A stretch of 64,000 bases of DNA from VKMB-3413 sp041027365 (GCF_041027365.1 NZ_JBFTEH010000004.1:248001-312000); one strand, 5' to 3'; positions 16,230 through 25,302 are shown, counted from the stretch's first letter. Made by a program: numbers and translations. Notes: generated by a model not told the origin, from the sequence alone.

Positions 16230-18292
16230 GATGCGAGGCTCTCCTGCGGCGCGGCGGGCGCCGCCTCCGGGCTGCGGCCGAGCTTGTCGCGCGGCAGGTG
16301 GCAGCGGATGGCGTGGCCGAACTCGTCTTCGGCGAGCGGCGGCTCCTCGGTCTCGCAGACCTTGCCGAACTTGCGCGGGCAGCGGGTGTTGAAAACGCAG
16401 CCCGTCGGCGGATCGATCGGGCTCGGGATCTGGCCTTCCAGCTTGATCCGCGTGCCGCGCTCGCCGGTGACGGTGGGCGCCGCCGACAGCAGCGCCTCGG
16501 TATAGGGGTGGTGCGGGCCCTGCAGCACGGCTCTCGCCGGGCCGATCTCCATCAGCCGGCCGAGATACATCACGGCGATGCGGTCCGAGAGATGCCGCAC
16601 GACGCCGAGATCGTGTGAGATCAGGATGTAGCTCACCTGCCGCTCGGACTGCAGTTCGGTCAGAAGGTTGAGGATCGCCGACTGCACCGAGACGTCGAGC
16701 GCCGAGGTCGGCTCGTCGCAGACGATGACGCGGGGATCGGCGGCGAAGGCCCTCGCGACCGCAACGCGCTGCTTCATGCCGCCGGAGAGCTGGCGGGGCT
16801 TTGCCGGCAGCTGGCGCGGGGTGAGGCGCACCGCTTCGAGCAGCTGGGTGATGCGCTCGTTCCGCTTGGCGCCGCCGACGCCGGCCAGCCGTTCCACCGC
16901 GCGGCCGATGAGGTGCTTCACCGTATGGGCACGGTTGAGCGCCGAATCCGGGTTCTGGAAGACAATCTGGATCGCCTTCACCGCCTCGCGCGGCCGCTGA
17001 TGGACGCTCGCGGGGATGGGCGTGCCGTCGAGGCTGATCGCGCCGCCCTTGTCGTGCTCGACGAGACCGAGGACGAGGTTCGCGAGCGTCGACTTGCCCG
17101 AGCCGGACTCGCCGACGAGGCCGAGCGTCTCGCCCGGCGCGAGCGTCAGGGACACGTCGCGCAGCGCCTGGACGCGGCGGTTGCCGGGCAGGTCGTAGGT
17201 CTTCGACAGATGCTCGAGCTTCAGCACCGGCTCGACGTCCGGCCCGCGCTCCGGCGCGTTGACCGGCGGAACGTCGCTCATGCGCGGCAGTTCGTCGACG
17301 CGGTCGTGGAAGTGGCAGCGGCTGCCGCGCCCGCTCCCGATGTCGTAGAGCGGCGGCGCGTCGACGCGGCAGCGCTCTTCGACGAGGCCGCAGCGCGGCG
17401 CGAAGACGCAGCCCTGTCGGATCGTGCCCGGCTGCGGCGGGAAACCGGGGATGTTGTCGAGCGCCGCGCCGCCCTTGAAGCCGGCCCGCGGCAGGCAGCG
17501 CAGCAGCCCGGCGGTGTAGGGATGGCGCGGATCGTTGAAGAGGTCGCGCGCCGGCCCTTCCTCGACCAGCTTGCCGGCATAGAGCACGCCGACGCGGCTG
17601 CACAGCGAGGCGACGGCGGCGAGGTTGTGGCTGATGAACAGGACGGCGGCGCCGAACTCCTGGCGCAGCGTGTCGACGAGGTCGAGCACCTCCGCCTCGA
17701 TCGTCGCGTCGAGGCCGGTGGTCGGCTCGTCGAGGATCAGCAGCGCCGGGTCCTTCGCCAGCGCCATGGCGATGACGACGCGCTGCTGCATGCCGCCGGA
17801 CAGCTGGTGCGGGAAGCTCGCCATGACGCGGGCGGGGTCGGAGATGCGCACCCGGCCGAGCATCTCCTCGCCGCGCCGGTAGGCCTCGCGGCCGGAGGAG
17901 CCGAGGATCTCGAACACCTCGGCCATCTGCCGCCCGACGGTCAGCGACGGGTTCAGCGCCTTGCCGGGGTCCTGGAAGACCATGGCGACGTCCTTGGCGC
18001 GCATCTGCCGCAGCGCTGCGGCGCCGAGGTTCGTCACGTCCTTGCCGGCGACGCGGACGCTGCCGCCGGAGATGCGCCCGTTCGGCGGCAGCACACGCTG
18101 CAGGGCGAGCGCCACGGTCGACTTGCCGGACCCGCTCTCGCCGACGAGGCCATAGGCTTCGCCGCGGGCGATCGTCAGGGAGACGTCGGAGAGCACCGGC
18201 AGATCGCGGCCGCGCACGGTGTAGGCGACGCTGAGGTCGTCGAGTTCGAGGGCCGGAGCTGTAGCGCCGGCGGGGGTGTCGGTTTGGCTCAT
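16226..18292 (-). CDS. Dipeptide-type ABC transporter, fused DppD-DppF ATPase
   Basis: 688 residues made of two complete ATPase domains. Each has a Walker A motif GESGSGKST, an LSGG signature (HQLSGGMQQR, RQLSGGMKQR), and a Walker B followed by DEPT. Each half ends with the Cys-containing oligopeptide/dipeptide C-terminal segment (GCVFAPRCGLVEERC and GCVFNTRCPRKFGKVC). The fusion replaces separate DppD and DppF genes and energises uptake through the two permeases encoded upstream. The start at 18292 overlaps the previous permease stop as ATGA. Fused ATPases of this kind are common in Hyphomicrobiales. Confidence 0.93.
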   Translation of the reverse strand: MSQTDTPAGATAPALELDDLSVAYTVRGRDLPVLSDVSLTIARGEAYGLVGESGSGKSTVALALQRVLPPNGRISGGSVRVAGKDVTNLGAAALRQMRAKDVAMVFQDPGKALNPSLTVGRQMAEVFEILGSSGREAYRRGEEMLGRVRISDPARVMASFPHQLSGGMQQRVVIAMALAKDPALLILDEPTTGLDATIEAEVLDLVDTLRQEFGAAVLFISHNLAAVASLCSRVGVLYAGKLVEEGPARDLFNDPRHPYTAGLLRCLPRAGFKGGAALDNIPGFPPQPGTIRQGCVFAPRCGLVEERCRVDAPPLYDIGSGRGSRCHFHDRVDELPRMSDVPPVNAPERGPDVEPVLKLEHLSKTYDLPGNRRVQALRDVSLTLAPGETLGLVGESGSGKSTLANLVLGLVEHDKGGAISLDGTPIPASVHQRPREAVKAIQIVFQNPDSALNRAHTVKHLIGRAVERLAGVGGAKRNERITQLLEAVRLTPRQLPAKPRQLSGGMKQRVAVARAFAADPRVIVCDEPTSALDVSVQSAILNLLTELQSERQVSYILISHDLGVVRHLSDRIAVMYLGRLMEIGPARAVLQGPHHPYTEALLSAAPTVTGERGTRIKLEGQIPSPIDPPTGCVFNTRCPRKFGKVCETEEPPLAEDEFGHAIRCHLPRDKLGRSPEAAPAAPQESLAS

Positions 18293-19173
18293 TCGGCAAC
18301 AGCCCGCTGCAGGCCTTCCGCGACGAGGTTCACGCCGACGACCAGCGACGCCGTCGCGACGGTCGCGGGAACGACGGTCCACCAGAAGCCGCCGACGAGG
18401 ACGCCGTAGTTCTCGGCGATGGCGAGGCCCCAGTCGGGCGAGGGCGGCTGCACGCCGAAGCCGAGGAAGGACAGGGATGCGATGGTAAAGATCGCATAGC
18501 CGAGCCGCACGGTCGCCTCGACGATGATCGGCGGCCAGATGTTCGGCAGGATCTCGATGAACATGACGTGCAGGGCGTTCTCGCCCCTGACGGCCGCAGC
18601 CGGGACGTAGTCGAGATGGCGCTCGGAGAGGACCGCGGCGCGCACCGTGCGGGCGACGAGCGGGGTGAAGACGAGGCCGACGACCACCACCACCGTCGGG
18701 GTGGAGGGGCCGAGGGCGACGAGCACCATCAGCGCCACGATGATCAGCGGCAGCGACAGGAGCACCTCGATCAGCCGGCCGATGATCGCGTCCACCCAGC
18801 CGCCGAAATAGCCCATGACGAGGCCGACGGCGGTGCCGACCGTCGTGCCGAGCAGGGTCGCGAGCGGGGCGATGGTGAGGATGTCGCGGGCGCCGACGAG
18901 GACGCGCGAGAACACGTCGCGGCCGATCTGGTCGGTCCCGAACCAGTGGGCGGCGGACGGCGGCGACAGCGTGTTGAGGAGGTCGTCGGCGAGCGGATCA
19001 TAGGGAACGAAGGCCGGCGCGAAGGCGGCGCAGAAGGCCCAGAACAGGACGATCGCGGCGCCGACGAGGAAGGCCGGGCTTCGCAGCAGGATGCCGAGCG
19101 TCGAGCGCTCCTTCGTCGCGGCAGGTGCCGGGAGCGGGGCGGCGGTGTCGGCCGTGTCGGTCGCGGCGCTCAT
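18289..19173 (-). CDS. Dipeptide-type ABC transporter permease, DppC-like
   Basis: 294 residues, starting at 19173 and overlapping the preceding permease stop by 4 bases. A hydrophilic N-terminus of ~30 residues is followed by a membrane segment (LVGAAIVLFWAFCAAFAP), the DPLADDLLNTLSPPSAAHWFGTDQIGRDVFSR motif region typical of DppC/OppC, and further membrane spans. The EAA-type loop lies at AAAVRGENALHVMFIEILPN. It forms the translocation pore with the DppB-like protein. Confidence 0.93.
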   Translation of the reverse strand: MSAATDTADTAAPLPAPAATKERSTLGILLRSPAFLVGAAIVLFWAFCAAFAPAFVPYDPLADDLLNTLSPPSAAHWFGTDQIGRDVFSRVLVGARDILTIAPLATLLGTTVGTAVGLVMGYFGGWVDAIIGRLIEVLLSLPLIIVALMVLVALGPSTPTVVVVVGLVFTPLVARTVRAAVLSERHLDYVPAAAVRGENALHVMFIEILPNIWPPIIVEATVRLGYAIFTIASLSFLGFGVQPPSPDWGLAIAENYGVLVGGFWWTVVPATVATASLVVGVNLVAEGLQRAVAE

Positions 19174-20135
19174 CCGCCCATCTCCGCCCGCAGGCGCGGG
19201 TTGAGCAGGACCGTGATGCAGTCGGCGATCAGCGTCGCGACGATGAAGAAGGCGCCGATCGTCAGGATGCCGGCCTGCAGCATGGCGAAATCCTTGGCCT
19301 TGGCGGCGGTGAGGACGAGATTGCCGATGCCCTGGTAGCGGAACAGCGTCTCGACGACGACGAGGCCGCCGAGCGCATAGCCGGTCTGGGCGGCGATGAC
19401 GGTGATCGTCGGCACCAGCGCGTTGCGCAGGACGTGGCGGGTGAGGACGGTGCGCCAGGGCAGGCCCTTGAGGATGGCGGTGCGGGTGTAGTCGGACGAA
19501 AGCGCCTCGACCGTGCCGGCGCGGGCCATGCGGGCGATGTAGCCGAAGAGGACGATGACGAGGGGCAGCGCCGGCAGGATGAGGTATCTGATCTGGGTGA
19601 GCGGCCCGGCGCCGTCCGGCCATGTCGCCGAGAGCGGCAGCCATCGGAGGATGACCGCGAAGATCAGGATCAGCGCGATCGCCGAGACGAATTCGGGAAT
19701 GACGGTGAGCGACAGGCTGGCCACCGAGATGATCCGGTCGATCGGCTTGCCGGCATTGAGCGCCGCGATCACCCCGCCGCCGACGCCGAGCGGCACCACG
19801 ATCAGGAAGATCATCCCGACGAGCTTCAGCGAGTGGACGAGGGCCGCGCCGATGAAGGGCGCGACAGGGGCGCGGTACGAATAGGACTCGCCCATGTCGC
19901 CCTGCAGCATGCCGCCGACCCAGGAGAGGTAGATCTGCACCGGCGGCCGGTCGGCGCCGAGCTCCTTGTTGAGGGCGGCGACGGCCCGGGCGTCGGCGAG
20001 CGGTCCGAGGACCGCCCGCCCGGGATTGCCGGGCAGAACCTGCGCGCCGAGGAACACCACGACGCTGACGAGCCACAGGGTGAACAAGCTGAGGCCCAGC
20101 CGACGCAGCAGGAAACGCCCGAATGCCGATCCCAC
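19170..20135 (-). CDS. Dipeptide-type ABC transporter permease, DppB-like
   Basis: 321 residues. GTG 20135 is taken as the start because it lies 5 bases after the binding-protein stop and gives the standard DppB N-terminus (FGRFLLRRLGLSLFTLWLVS); no ATG is available nearby. The family features LPGNPGRAVLGP, the periplasmic loop with GDMGESYSYRAPV and the EAA loop (AILKGLPWRTVLTRHVLRNA) are present, with about six membrane spans. It pairs with the DppC-like permease. Confidence 0.92.
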   Translation of the reverse strand: MGSAFGRFLLRRLGLSLFTLWLVSVVVFLGAQVLPGNPGRAVLGPLADARAVAALNKELGADRPPVQIYLSWVGGMLQGDMGESYSYRAPVAPFIGAALVHSLKLVGMIFLIVVPLGVGGGVIAALNAGKPIDRIISVASLSLTVIPEFVSAIALILIFAVILRWLPLSATWPDGAGPLTQIRYLILPALPLVIVLFGYIARMARAGTVEALSSDYTRTAILKGLPWRTVLTRHVLRNALVPTITVIAAQTGYALGGLVVVETLFRYQGIGNLVLTAAKAKDFAMLQAGILTIGAFFIVATLIADCITVLLNPRLRAEMGG

Positions 20136-20140
20136 GATCG

Positions 20141-21802
20141 TCAGCCGACCGTCGCGTGCTGCAGGAAGATCTGCCCCATGGCGGTGGGCTGCATGTTCTT
20201 CACCTTCGGCGACGCGGCGGTCAGGTAGTCGTAGAAGAACGGGAAGATGATCGGCGTCTCGTCGAGCAGCAGGCGCTGGATCTTCCCGGCCACTTCCTGC
20301 TGCGACTGGAGGTCCAGCGCGGCGACGTAGTCGGTGACGAGCTTGTCGTATTCCTTGTTCTGGAAGTTCGCCGCGTTCCAGGTGCCGTCGCTTTTCAGGG
20401 GCGCGGTGAGGAAGACGTTCGGAATGCCGCGATGGCCGTAGTCGGTCATGCCGAATTCCGAATCCAGCCAGTCCGACTTGCCCGGCACGGCGCTGCCGTA
20501 ATAGGCGCCGGAATCCTCGATCTTCAGGTTGATGTTGATGCCGATCTCGGCCCCGAAGTTCTTGATGATGCTCGCCAGCGCCGGCAGTTCCTGGATCGAC
20601 ATGGTCGTGAAGGTGACGTCGAAGCCCGAGGTGCCGGCGTCGGCCATCAGCTGCTTGGCCTTGGCGATGTCCTGCCGGCGCTGCGGCACCGACTTGTCGG
20701 TCGAGGGGAAGATCGGCGCGAAGGGCGAATCGTTGCCGAGCGCCGCCCAGCCGCGGAACAGGCCCTGGATGAGCTTCTCGCGGTCGAAGGTCAGCGCCAT
20801 CGCCTGGCGCACGCGCTTGTCCGCGAACGGTCCCTTCTGGCACTTCATGTGGATCTGGCGATGCGCGTCGGACGGCAGGCGGATGATGTTCACCGCCGGA
20901 TTGTTGAACAGGCTCTGCGAGCCCTGCACCGACACCTGCTGGATGACGTCGACCTGGCCGCCGAGAAGCGCCAGCACCTGCGGCTGCTGCGCGTCGTAGA
21001 AGCTGAGCTCGACCTTGTCGAGCAGCGGCGGGCCGCCCCAGTAGTCCTCGTTCTTCACGAACGTCGCGCCGACCTTCGGCGTGTACTTCTCCAGCTTGAA
21101 CGGCCCGGTGCCGACCATATGCGCTTCGAAATCGCCGGAATAGTCGGCCGGCAGGATGATCGCGTTGTAGTTGTCCGAGGAGAGGTAGTACGGGAAATTG
21201 CCGTTCGGCGCGTCGAGGTGGAAGGCGACCGTCTCGTCGTCGACCTTCTTGGTGCCGCCCTTCGAGAGGATGCCCTTGAAGGCGGAGAGGGCGTTGGAGC
21301 CGTTGGCGGGATCGGCGAGACGCTCGATCGAGGCGACGACGTCGTCCGCCGTCATGGTCTTGCCGTTGTGGAATTTCACGCCCTTGCGCAGCTTGAAGGT
21401 CCAGACCGAGCCGTCGTCGTTCGGCTTCCACTCGGTCGCCAGCATCGGCTTCAGCGTGAGGTCCGGCCCGTCGAGCACCAGGAAGTCGCCGACCTGCTGC
21501 AGCACCAGAAGGCCGTACTGGTCCGACACCGTCACCGGGTCGATCTTGCCGGCGGGCGCCGTCAGCGCGATGCGGATCGTGCCGCCCGGCTTGCCGGTCT
21601 GGGCCTTCGCTTCGCCGATCGGGTCGAAGCCGACCGTCTTCAGCGCCACCGCCATCGCCGCCATCGACATGCCGACCCGGCTGCCGTGCCGCAGGAAGGC
21701 GCGCCGGTCGAGCCGTCCGGCCAGGAGCTCGTCGATGACGTGGTTCTCCAGCGCGGAGCGGCCGAGCCGCAGGCTGCCAAGATTCTTGATGATGCGAGAC
21801 AT
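20141..21802 (-). CDS. Family 5 extracellular solute-binding protein with Tat signal
   Basis: 553 residues. A twin-arginine leader is seen late in an extended N-terminus (LDRRAFLRHG then MSMAAMAVALKTVG, cleavage near EAKAQ, about residue 68), so export is folded through Tat. The mature part follows the peptide/nickel-binding-protein pattern (LATEWKPNDDGSVWTFKLRKGVKFHNGK, then MVGTGPFKLEKY). It is the first gene of the importer operon and delivers substrate to the DppBC-like channel. Family 5 proteins bind peptides but also opines, betaine-like and glutathione-like compounds. The presence of amine oxidases and a Rieske oxygenase convergent to this operon suggests a modified amino acid rather than ordinary dipeptides (inference). 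Confidence 0.92.
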   Translation of the reverse strand: MSRIIKNLGSLRLGRSALENHVIDELLAGRLDRRAFLRHGSRVGMSMAAMAVALKTVGFDPIGEAKAQTGKPGGTIRIALTAPAGKIDPVTVSDQYGLLVLQQVGDFLVLDGPDLTLKPMLATEWKPNDDGSVWTFKLRKGVKFHNGKTMTADDVVASIERLADPANGSNALSAFKGILSKGGTKKVDDETVAFHLDAPNGNFPYYLSSDNYNAIILPADYSGDFEAHMVGTGPFKLEKYTPKVGATFVKNEDYWGGPPLLDKVELSFYDAQQPQVLALLGGQVDVIQQVSVQGSQSLFNNPAVNIIRLPSDAHRQIHMKCQKGPFADKRVRQAMALTFDREKLIQGLFRGWAALGNDSPFAPIFPSTDKSVPQRRQDIAKAKQLMADAGTSGFDVTFTTMSIQELPALASIIKNFGAEIGININLKIEDSGAYYGSAVPGKSDWLDSEFGMTDYGHRGIPNVFLTAPLKSDGTWNAANFQNKEYDKLVTDYVAALDLQSQQEVAGKIQRLLLDETPIIFPFFYDYLTAASPKVKNMQPTAMGQIFLQHATVG

Positions 21803-21815
21803 CGGTGACCCCCGG

Positions 21816-21839
21816 TTGGTTTGCCCGAAATAAAACCAA
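21816..21839. promoter_or_regulatory. Inverted repeat just upstream of the importer operon
   Basis: TTGGTTT at 21816-21822 is mirrored by AAACCAA at 21833-21839 across 10 bases. It lies 14-37 bases upstream of the binding-protein start, where a regulator or an mRNA hairpin could control the operon. No other structure was seen in the 359-base gap 21803-22161. Confidence 0.4.
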
Positions 21840-22161
21840 GTTTCGCGGCGCGTGGAAAGGCCTGTTCACGAGGCATCGCCGCCCTATGCGGAAAAATCGC
21901 GCAGTCGAGTACTGGCGCGCATCGACGGAACGGCTTCGGGATTCGCGGCCGAGGCGCGGTGCATCATGACGGTCCGATGACGGCCGGTTCGCCCGCAGTT
22001 TCTCCCGCTCGAACAGCCGGTTCGCTCGGGGCCTTCGCGCAACCGGCCGCGCCGGGCCGGCCATGCCGGCCGGGCACTTTCGTCGCAGCGGACTCCTGAT
22101 CGCCGGTCCCCGCCACAGTTCAGGCGCCGGTGCGGACGAAGGCGAGGAGCGGCTCAGCGGC

Positions 22162-23625
22162 ATGGCGAAGGCAAGAGAAGGCGGCACGGGCGGTCCGATC
22201 GTGGTCTGGCTGCGCGACGATCTGAGGCTGGACGACAATCCGGCGCTCGCCCATGCGGCGGAGACCGGGCGCCCGGTGGTGCCGCTGGTGGTGCTGGACG
22301 AGGAGTCGGACGGGGTGCGGCCGCTCGGCGGCGCGCATCAATGGTGGCTGCATCATTCGCTGGACGCCTTCGGCCGCAGCCTGCGGGGGATCGGGTCGCA
22401 GCTGACGCTGCGCCGGGGCGCGGCCAAGGGCGCGGTGCTCGACGTCGTCGAGGCGGTCGGCGCCACGGCACTGTTCATGAACCGCCGCTACGACCCGGCT
22501 TCGCGGGCGGTCGACGACGCGGTGGCCGAGGCGTTCGGCGAGGAGGTCGCGGTGGAGCGCTTCACCGCCAACATCCTGCATGCGCCGGAAGCGGTGAAGA
22601 CCACGACCGTCGGCTGGTACAAGGTCTACACGCCGTTCCGCAAGAAGCTGCAGGAGCGGGGCGAGCCGCGCGATCCGATCGATCCGCCGGCCGGGCTGAA
22701 GCAGCCGGGCGCCTTCCCGAAGTCGGACCGGCTGGAGGACTGGGACCTCCTGCCGACGAAGCCCGACTGGTCCGCCGGCATCGCAGAGTTCTGGGCCGTC
22801 GGCGAAACGGCGGCGCAGGAGCGTTTCGAGCATTTCTGCGACGAACTCCTGGAGGACTACCATCACGGCCGCGAGCGGCCGCGGGACGATGCGACGTCGC
22901 GCATGTCGCCGCATCTGCGGTGGGGCGAGATCTCGCCCTACCGGCTCTGGCACACCGCCAGCGCCTTCGCCGGACGGCGCAAGACGATCCCCGATGAGGC
23001 GATCAGGACGTTCCGGCAGGAGCTGATCTGGCGCGACTTCAACTATCACCTGCTCTACCATTTCGGCGCGCTGGCGAGCGAAGACTTCAACGACCGCTTC
23101 AAGCGGTTCGGCTGGCGGTCCGCGAAGGCGGACCTCCAGGCCTGGCAGAAGGGCCTGACCGGCTATCCGATCGTCGATGCGGGCATGCGCCAGCTCTGGG
23201 AATGCGGCTGGATGCACAATCGCGTGCGGATGATCGTCGGCTCCTTCCTCACCAAGGATCTGCTGATCGACTGGCGCGAGGGGGAGCGCTGGTTCTGGGA
23301 CACGCTGGTCGACGGCGACATCGCCTCCAACACGGCGCAGTGGCAGTGGATCGGCGGGACGGGGGCCGACGCGCAGCCCTTCTTCCGGATCTTCAACCCG
23401 ATCACCCAGAGCGAGAAGTTCGACCGGAACGGCGACTACATCCGGCGCTTCGTGCCGGAGCTGAAGGATCTGCCCGCAAAGGCCATCCATGCGCCCTGGG
23501 AAGCCGACGCCGCGACGCTGGAAGACGCGGGGGTGACGCTCGGCGAGACCTATCCGAAGCCGATCGTCGACCACGGCCGGGGCCGCCAGCGGGCGCTCGA
23601 CGCCTATGGCGCGGTGAAAGGCTGA
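22162..23625 (+). CDS. phrB: Class I CPD photolyase / cryptochrome-family protein
   Basis: 487 residues from ATG 22162; longer in-frame starts would only add non-conserved sequence before the photolyase fold (VVWLRDDLRLDDNPAL). An N-terminal alpha/beta antenna domain is followed by the FAD-binding helical domain with WRDFNYHLLYHFG, GYPIVDAGMRQLWECGWMHNRVRM and the QWQWIGGTGADAQPFFRIFNP stretch found in CPD photolyases. It repairs UV-induced cyclobutane pyrimidine dimers using blue light and FADH-. It stands alone, with 143 bases before the next gene. Confidence 0.93.
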   Translation: MAKAREGGTGGPIVVWLRDDLRLDDNPALAHAAETGRPVVPLVVLDEESDGVRPLGGAHQWWLHHSLDAFGRSLRGIGSQLTLRRGAAKGAVLDVVEAVGATALFMNRRYDPASRAVDDAVAEAFGEEVAVERFTANILHAPEAVKTTTVGWYKVYTPFRKKLQERGEPRDPIDPPAGLKQPGAFPKSDRLEDWDLLPTKPDWSAGIAEFWAVGETAAQERFEHFCDELLEDYHHGRERPRDDATSRMSPHLRWGEISPYRLWHTASAFAGRRKTIPDEAIRTFRQELIWRDFNYHLLYHFGALASEDFNDRFKRFGWRSAKADLQAWQKGLTGYPIVDAGMRQLWECGWMHNRVRMIVGSFLTKDLLIDWREGERWFWDTLVDGDIASNTAQWQWIGGTGADAQPFFRIFNPITQSEKFDRNGDYIRRFVPELKDLPAKAIHAPWEADAATLEDAGVTLGETYPKPIVDHGRGRQRALDAYGAVKG

Positions 23626-23645
23626 GGCCGAGATTGCGAAATTGT

Positions 23646-23660
23646 AAAGCTTTGGAAAGC
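23646..23660 (+). promoter_or_regulatory. Tandem AAAGC repeat upstream of the PepSY gene
   Basis: AAAGC occurs at 23646-23650 and again at 23656-23660, exactly one helical turn apart, in the promoter region of the operon that encodes an OmpR-type regulator. Such direct repeats are a usual binding layout for OmpR-family dimers. This is suggestive only. Confidence 0.3.
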
Positions 23661-23768
23661 ATAGGGACTTCGTCTGGGCGCCGATAGACAGGCGGCCGAC
23701 AGTGGTCTTCCGGCATGAGCCTTCTCGCCGGCAGAACAAGTGTCGGCGGTTTGGAAAAAGGCGAAAAC

Positions 23769-24053
23769 ATGTCGAAGATGTTGACCGCTGCGGTCGTGCT
23801 GGTTGCTTTGGCGCCGGCGCTTGCGCATGCCGAGACCGAGAGAAACAGCTGCACGAATGTTCCGAAGTCGCAGTGGATGAAGGAGAACGTGCTGAAGAAG
23901 AAGGTCGAGGCGGCCGGCTATAAGGACATCCGCAGCATGAGCCTGCGCGGCAGCTGCTACGAGGTCTACGCCTTCACCGACAAGGGCGAGCGGGCCGAGA
24001 TCTACGTCGATCCGGCGTCCGCTAAGATCTACCCGACCGGCGAGGCCGACTGA
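23769..24053 (+). CDS. Small secreted PepSY-domain protein
   Basis: 94 residues. A signal peptide ends at AHA (residues 1-20), and the mature part is one PepSY-like domain (WMKENVLKKKVEAAGYK ... SCYEVYAFTDKGERAEIYVDPASAKI). Two Cys (CTNVP, SCYE) may form a disulphide in the periplasm. It is followed after 2 bases by a cytochrome b561 gene and then a two-component pair. This recurring PepSY / cytochrome b / TctD-TctE-like set is linked to metal or redox stress in proteobacteria. The role of the PepSY protein is not known. Confidence 0.85.
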   Translation: MSKMLTAAVVLVALAPALAHAETERNSCTNVPKSQWMKENVLKKKVEAAGYKDIRSMSLRGSCYEVYAFTDKGERAEIYVDPASAKIYPTGEAD

Positions 24054-24055
24054 CC

Positions 24056-24625
24056 ATGTCGGCCGTGTCGGAGCAGGGAGGGGCGATCCGGCCCCTCCGG
24101 CAGGAGGCCACGGTGCGGGTCTGGGACCCGGTGGTGCGCCTCTTTCACTGGGGCGTGGTCACCGGCTGCGTCCTCAATCTGTTCATCCTCGAGGAAGGCA
24201 AGACCGCGCACCGCTATGTCGGCTACACGGTCGCCGCGCTGCTCGCCATCCGCCTCGTCTGGGGCTTCGTCGGCACGCGGCATGCGCGATTTGCCGACTT
24301 CGTCCCGATGCCCGGCTCGCTCATCGCCTATACGCGCGCCCTTCTGCGGGGCGAGGAGCCGCGCTTCGTCGGACACAACCCGCTTGCCGCAGTTGTGATG
24401 CTCGCCCTGATGCTGCTGCTTGCCTTGACGGCAGGATCGGGTTTCATGATGACCCTCGACGCCTTCTGGGGCGTCAAATGGGTGAAGGAGGTCCATGCGG
24501 TGTGCGCCAATTCGATCATGCTCCTGGCCGGACTTCACGCGCTGGCGGCGATCGTCGAGAGCTTCCGCCATCGCGAGAACCTGGTGGGAGCGATGGTGAC
24601 CGGGCGCAAGCGGGCGGACGGCTGA
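24056..24625 (+). CDS. Cytochrome b561-family membrane haem protein
   Basis: 189 residues. VRVWDPVVRLFHWGVV opens the fold with the first haem-ligand His (FHW). Further His residues lie at KTAHRYVGYT and in the last membrane spans (EVHAVCANSIMLLAGLHALAA). Four hydrophobic spans are visible. Such di-haem proteins move electrons between quinol and a periplasmic acceptor or donor. It is co-transcribed with the PepSY gene (2-base spacing) and the regulator gene (2-base spacing), so it is probably part of the response controlled or sensed by the two-component system. Confidence 0.88.
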   Translation: MSAVSEQGGAIRPLRQEATVRVWDPVVRLFHWGVVTGCVLNLFILEEGKTAHRYVGYTVAALLAIRLVWGFVGTRHARFADFVPMPGSLIAYTRALLRGEEPRFVGHNPLAAVVMLALMLLLALTAGSGFMMTLDAFWGVKWVKEVHAVCANSIMLLAGLHALAAIVESFRHRENLVGAMVTGRKRADG

Positions 24626-24627
24626 CC

Positions 24628-25302
24628 ATGCGGCTGCTTCTCGTCGAGGACAGCGACCGGCTGACCGAGCTGATGAAGGAGACGGTGCACGGCGCCGGCT
24701 GGCGGATCGATGCCGTCTCCACCGCGGAGGACGCGCGCAACGCGCTGAAGAACAGCGAGCACGACCTGCTCGTGCTCGACATCGGCCTTCCCGACGGCAA
24801 CGGCCTCGACCTCCTGCGGGAGATCCGCGAGGCCGACACCGATCTCCCGGTCCTGATCGTCACTGCGATGGGCGACGTCGACTCGCGCATCGCCGGCCTC
24901 GATGCGGGCGCCGACGACTACCTCGCCAAGCCGTTCCACCACCGGGAGTTCCTGGCGCGCTGCCGGGCGCTCGCTCGGCGCAGCGGCAGCGGGACGACGC
25001 CCGTGCTGACCGCCGGCCACCTGCGCTACGACCCGGCGACCGCCAGCCTCTCCTGCGACGGCACGGCGATCCAGCTGCCGCCGCGCGAGCGACAGCTCGC
25101 CGAACTCCTGATGCGCGAGGTCGACCGCGTCGTCTCGAAGCGCCGCCTCGAGACGGCGCTCTCGGAATTCGACGAGATCCTCTCGACCAATGCCCTGGAA
25201 CTCGCGGTGTCGCGGCTGCGCAAGAAGTTCGCCGAAGTGCCGGCGGGCGCGGTGATCGAGACGGTGCGCGGCATCGGCTACATGCTGCGAACGGTCGGCT
25301 GA
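24628..25302 (+). CDS. OmpR/TctD-family response regulator
   Basis: 224 residues. The receiver domain contains the acidic pair ED (residues 7-8), the phosphoacceptor Asp51 in VLDIGLPDG, the conserved Thr in IVTAMG and Lys in LAKPF. A winged-helix DNA-binding domain follows (PPRERQLAELLMREVDRVVSKRRL ... ELAVSRLRKKF ... VETVRGIGYML). The stop overlaps the kinase ATG (TGATG). It is predicted to control its own operon and possibly the adjacent mbfA region. Confidence 0.95.
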   Translation: MRLLLVEDSDRLTELMKETVHGAGWRIDAVSTAEDARNALKNSEHDLLVLDIGLPDGNGLDLLREIREADTDLPVLIVTAMGDVDSRIAGLDAGADDYLAKPFHHREFLARCRALARRSGSGTTPVLTAGHLRYDPATASLSCDGTAIQLPPRERQLAELLMREVDRVVSKRRLETALSEFDEILSTNALELAVSRLRKKFAEVPAGAVIETVRGIGYMLRTVG

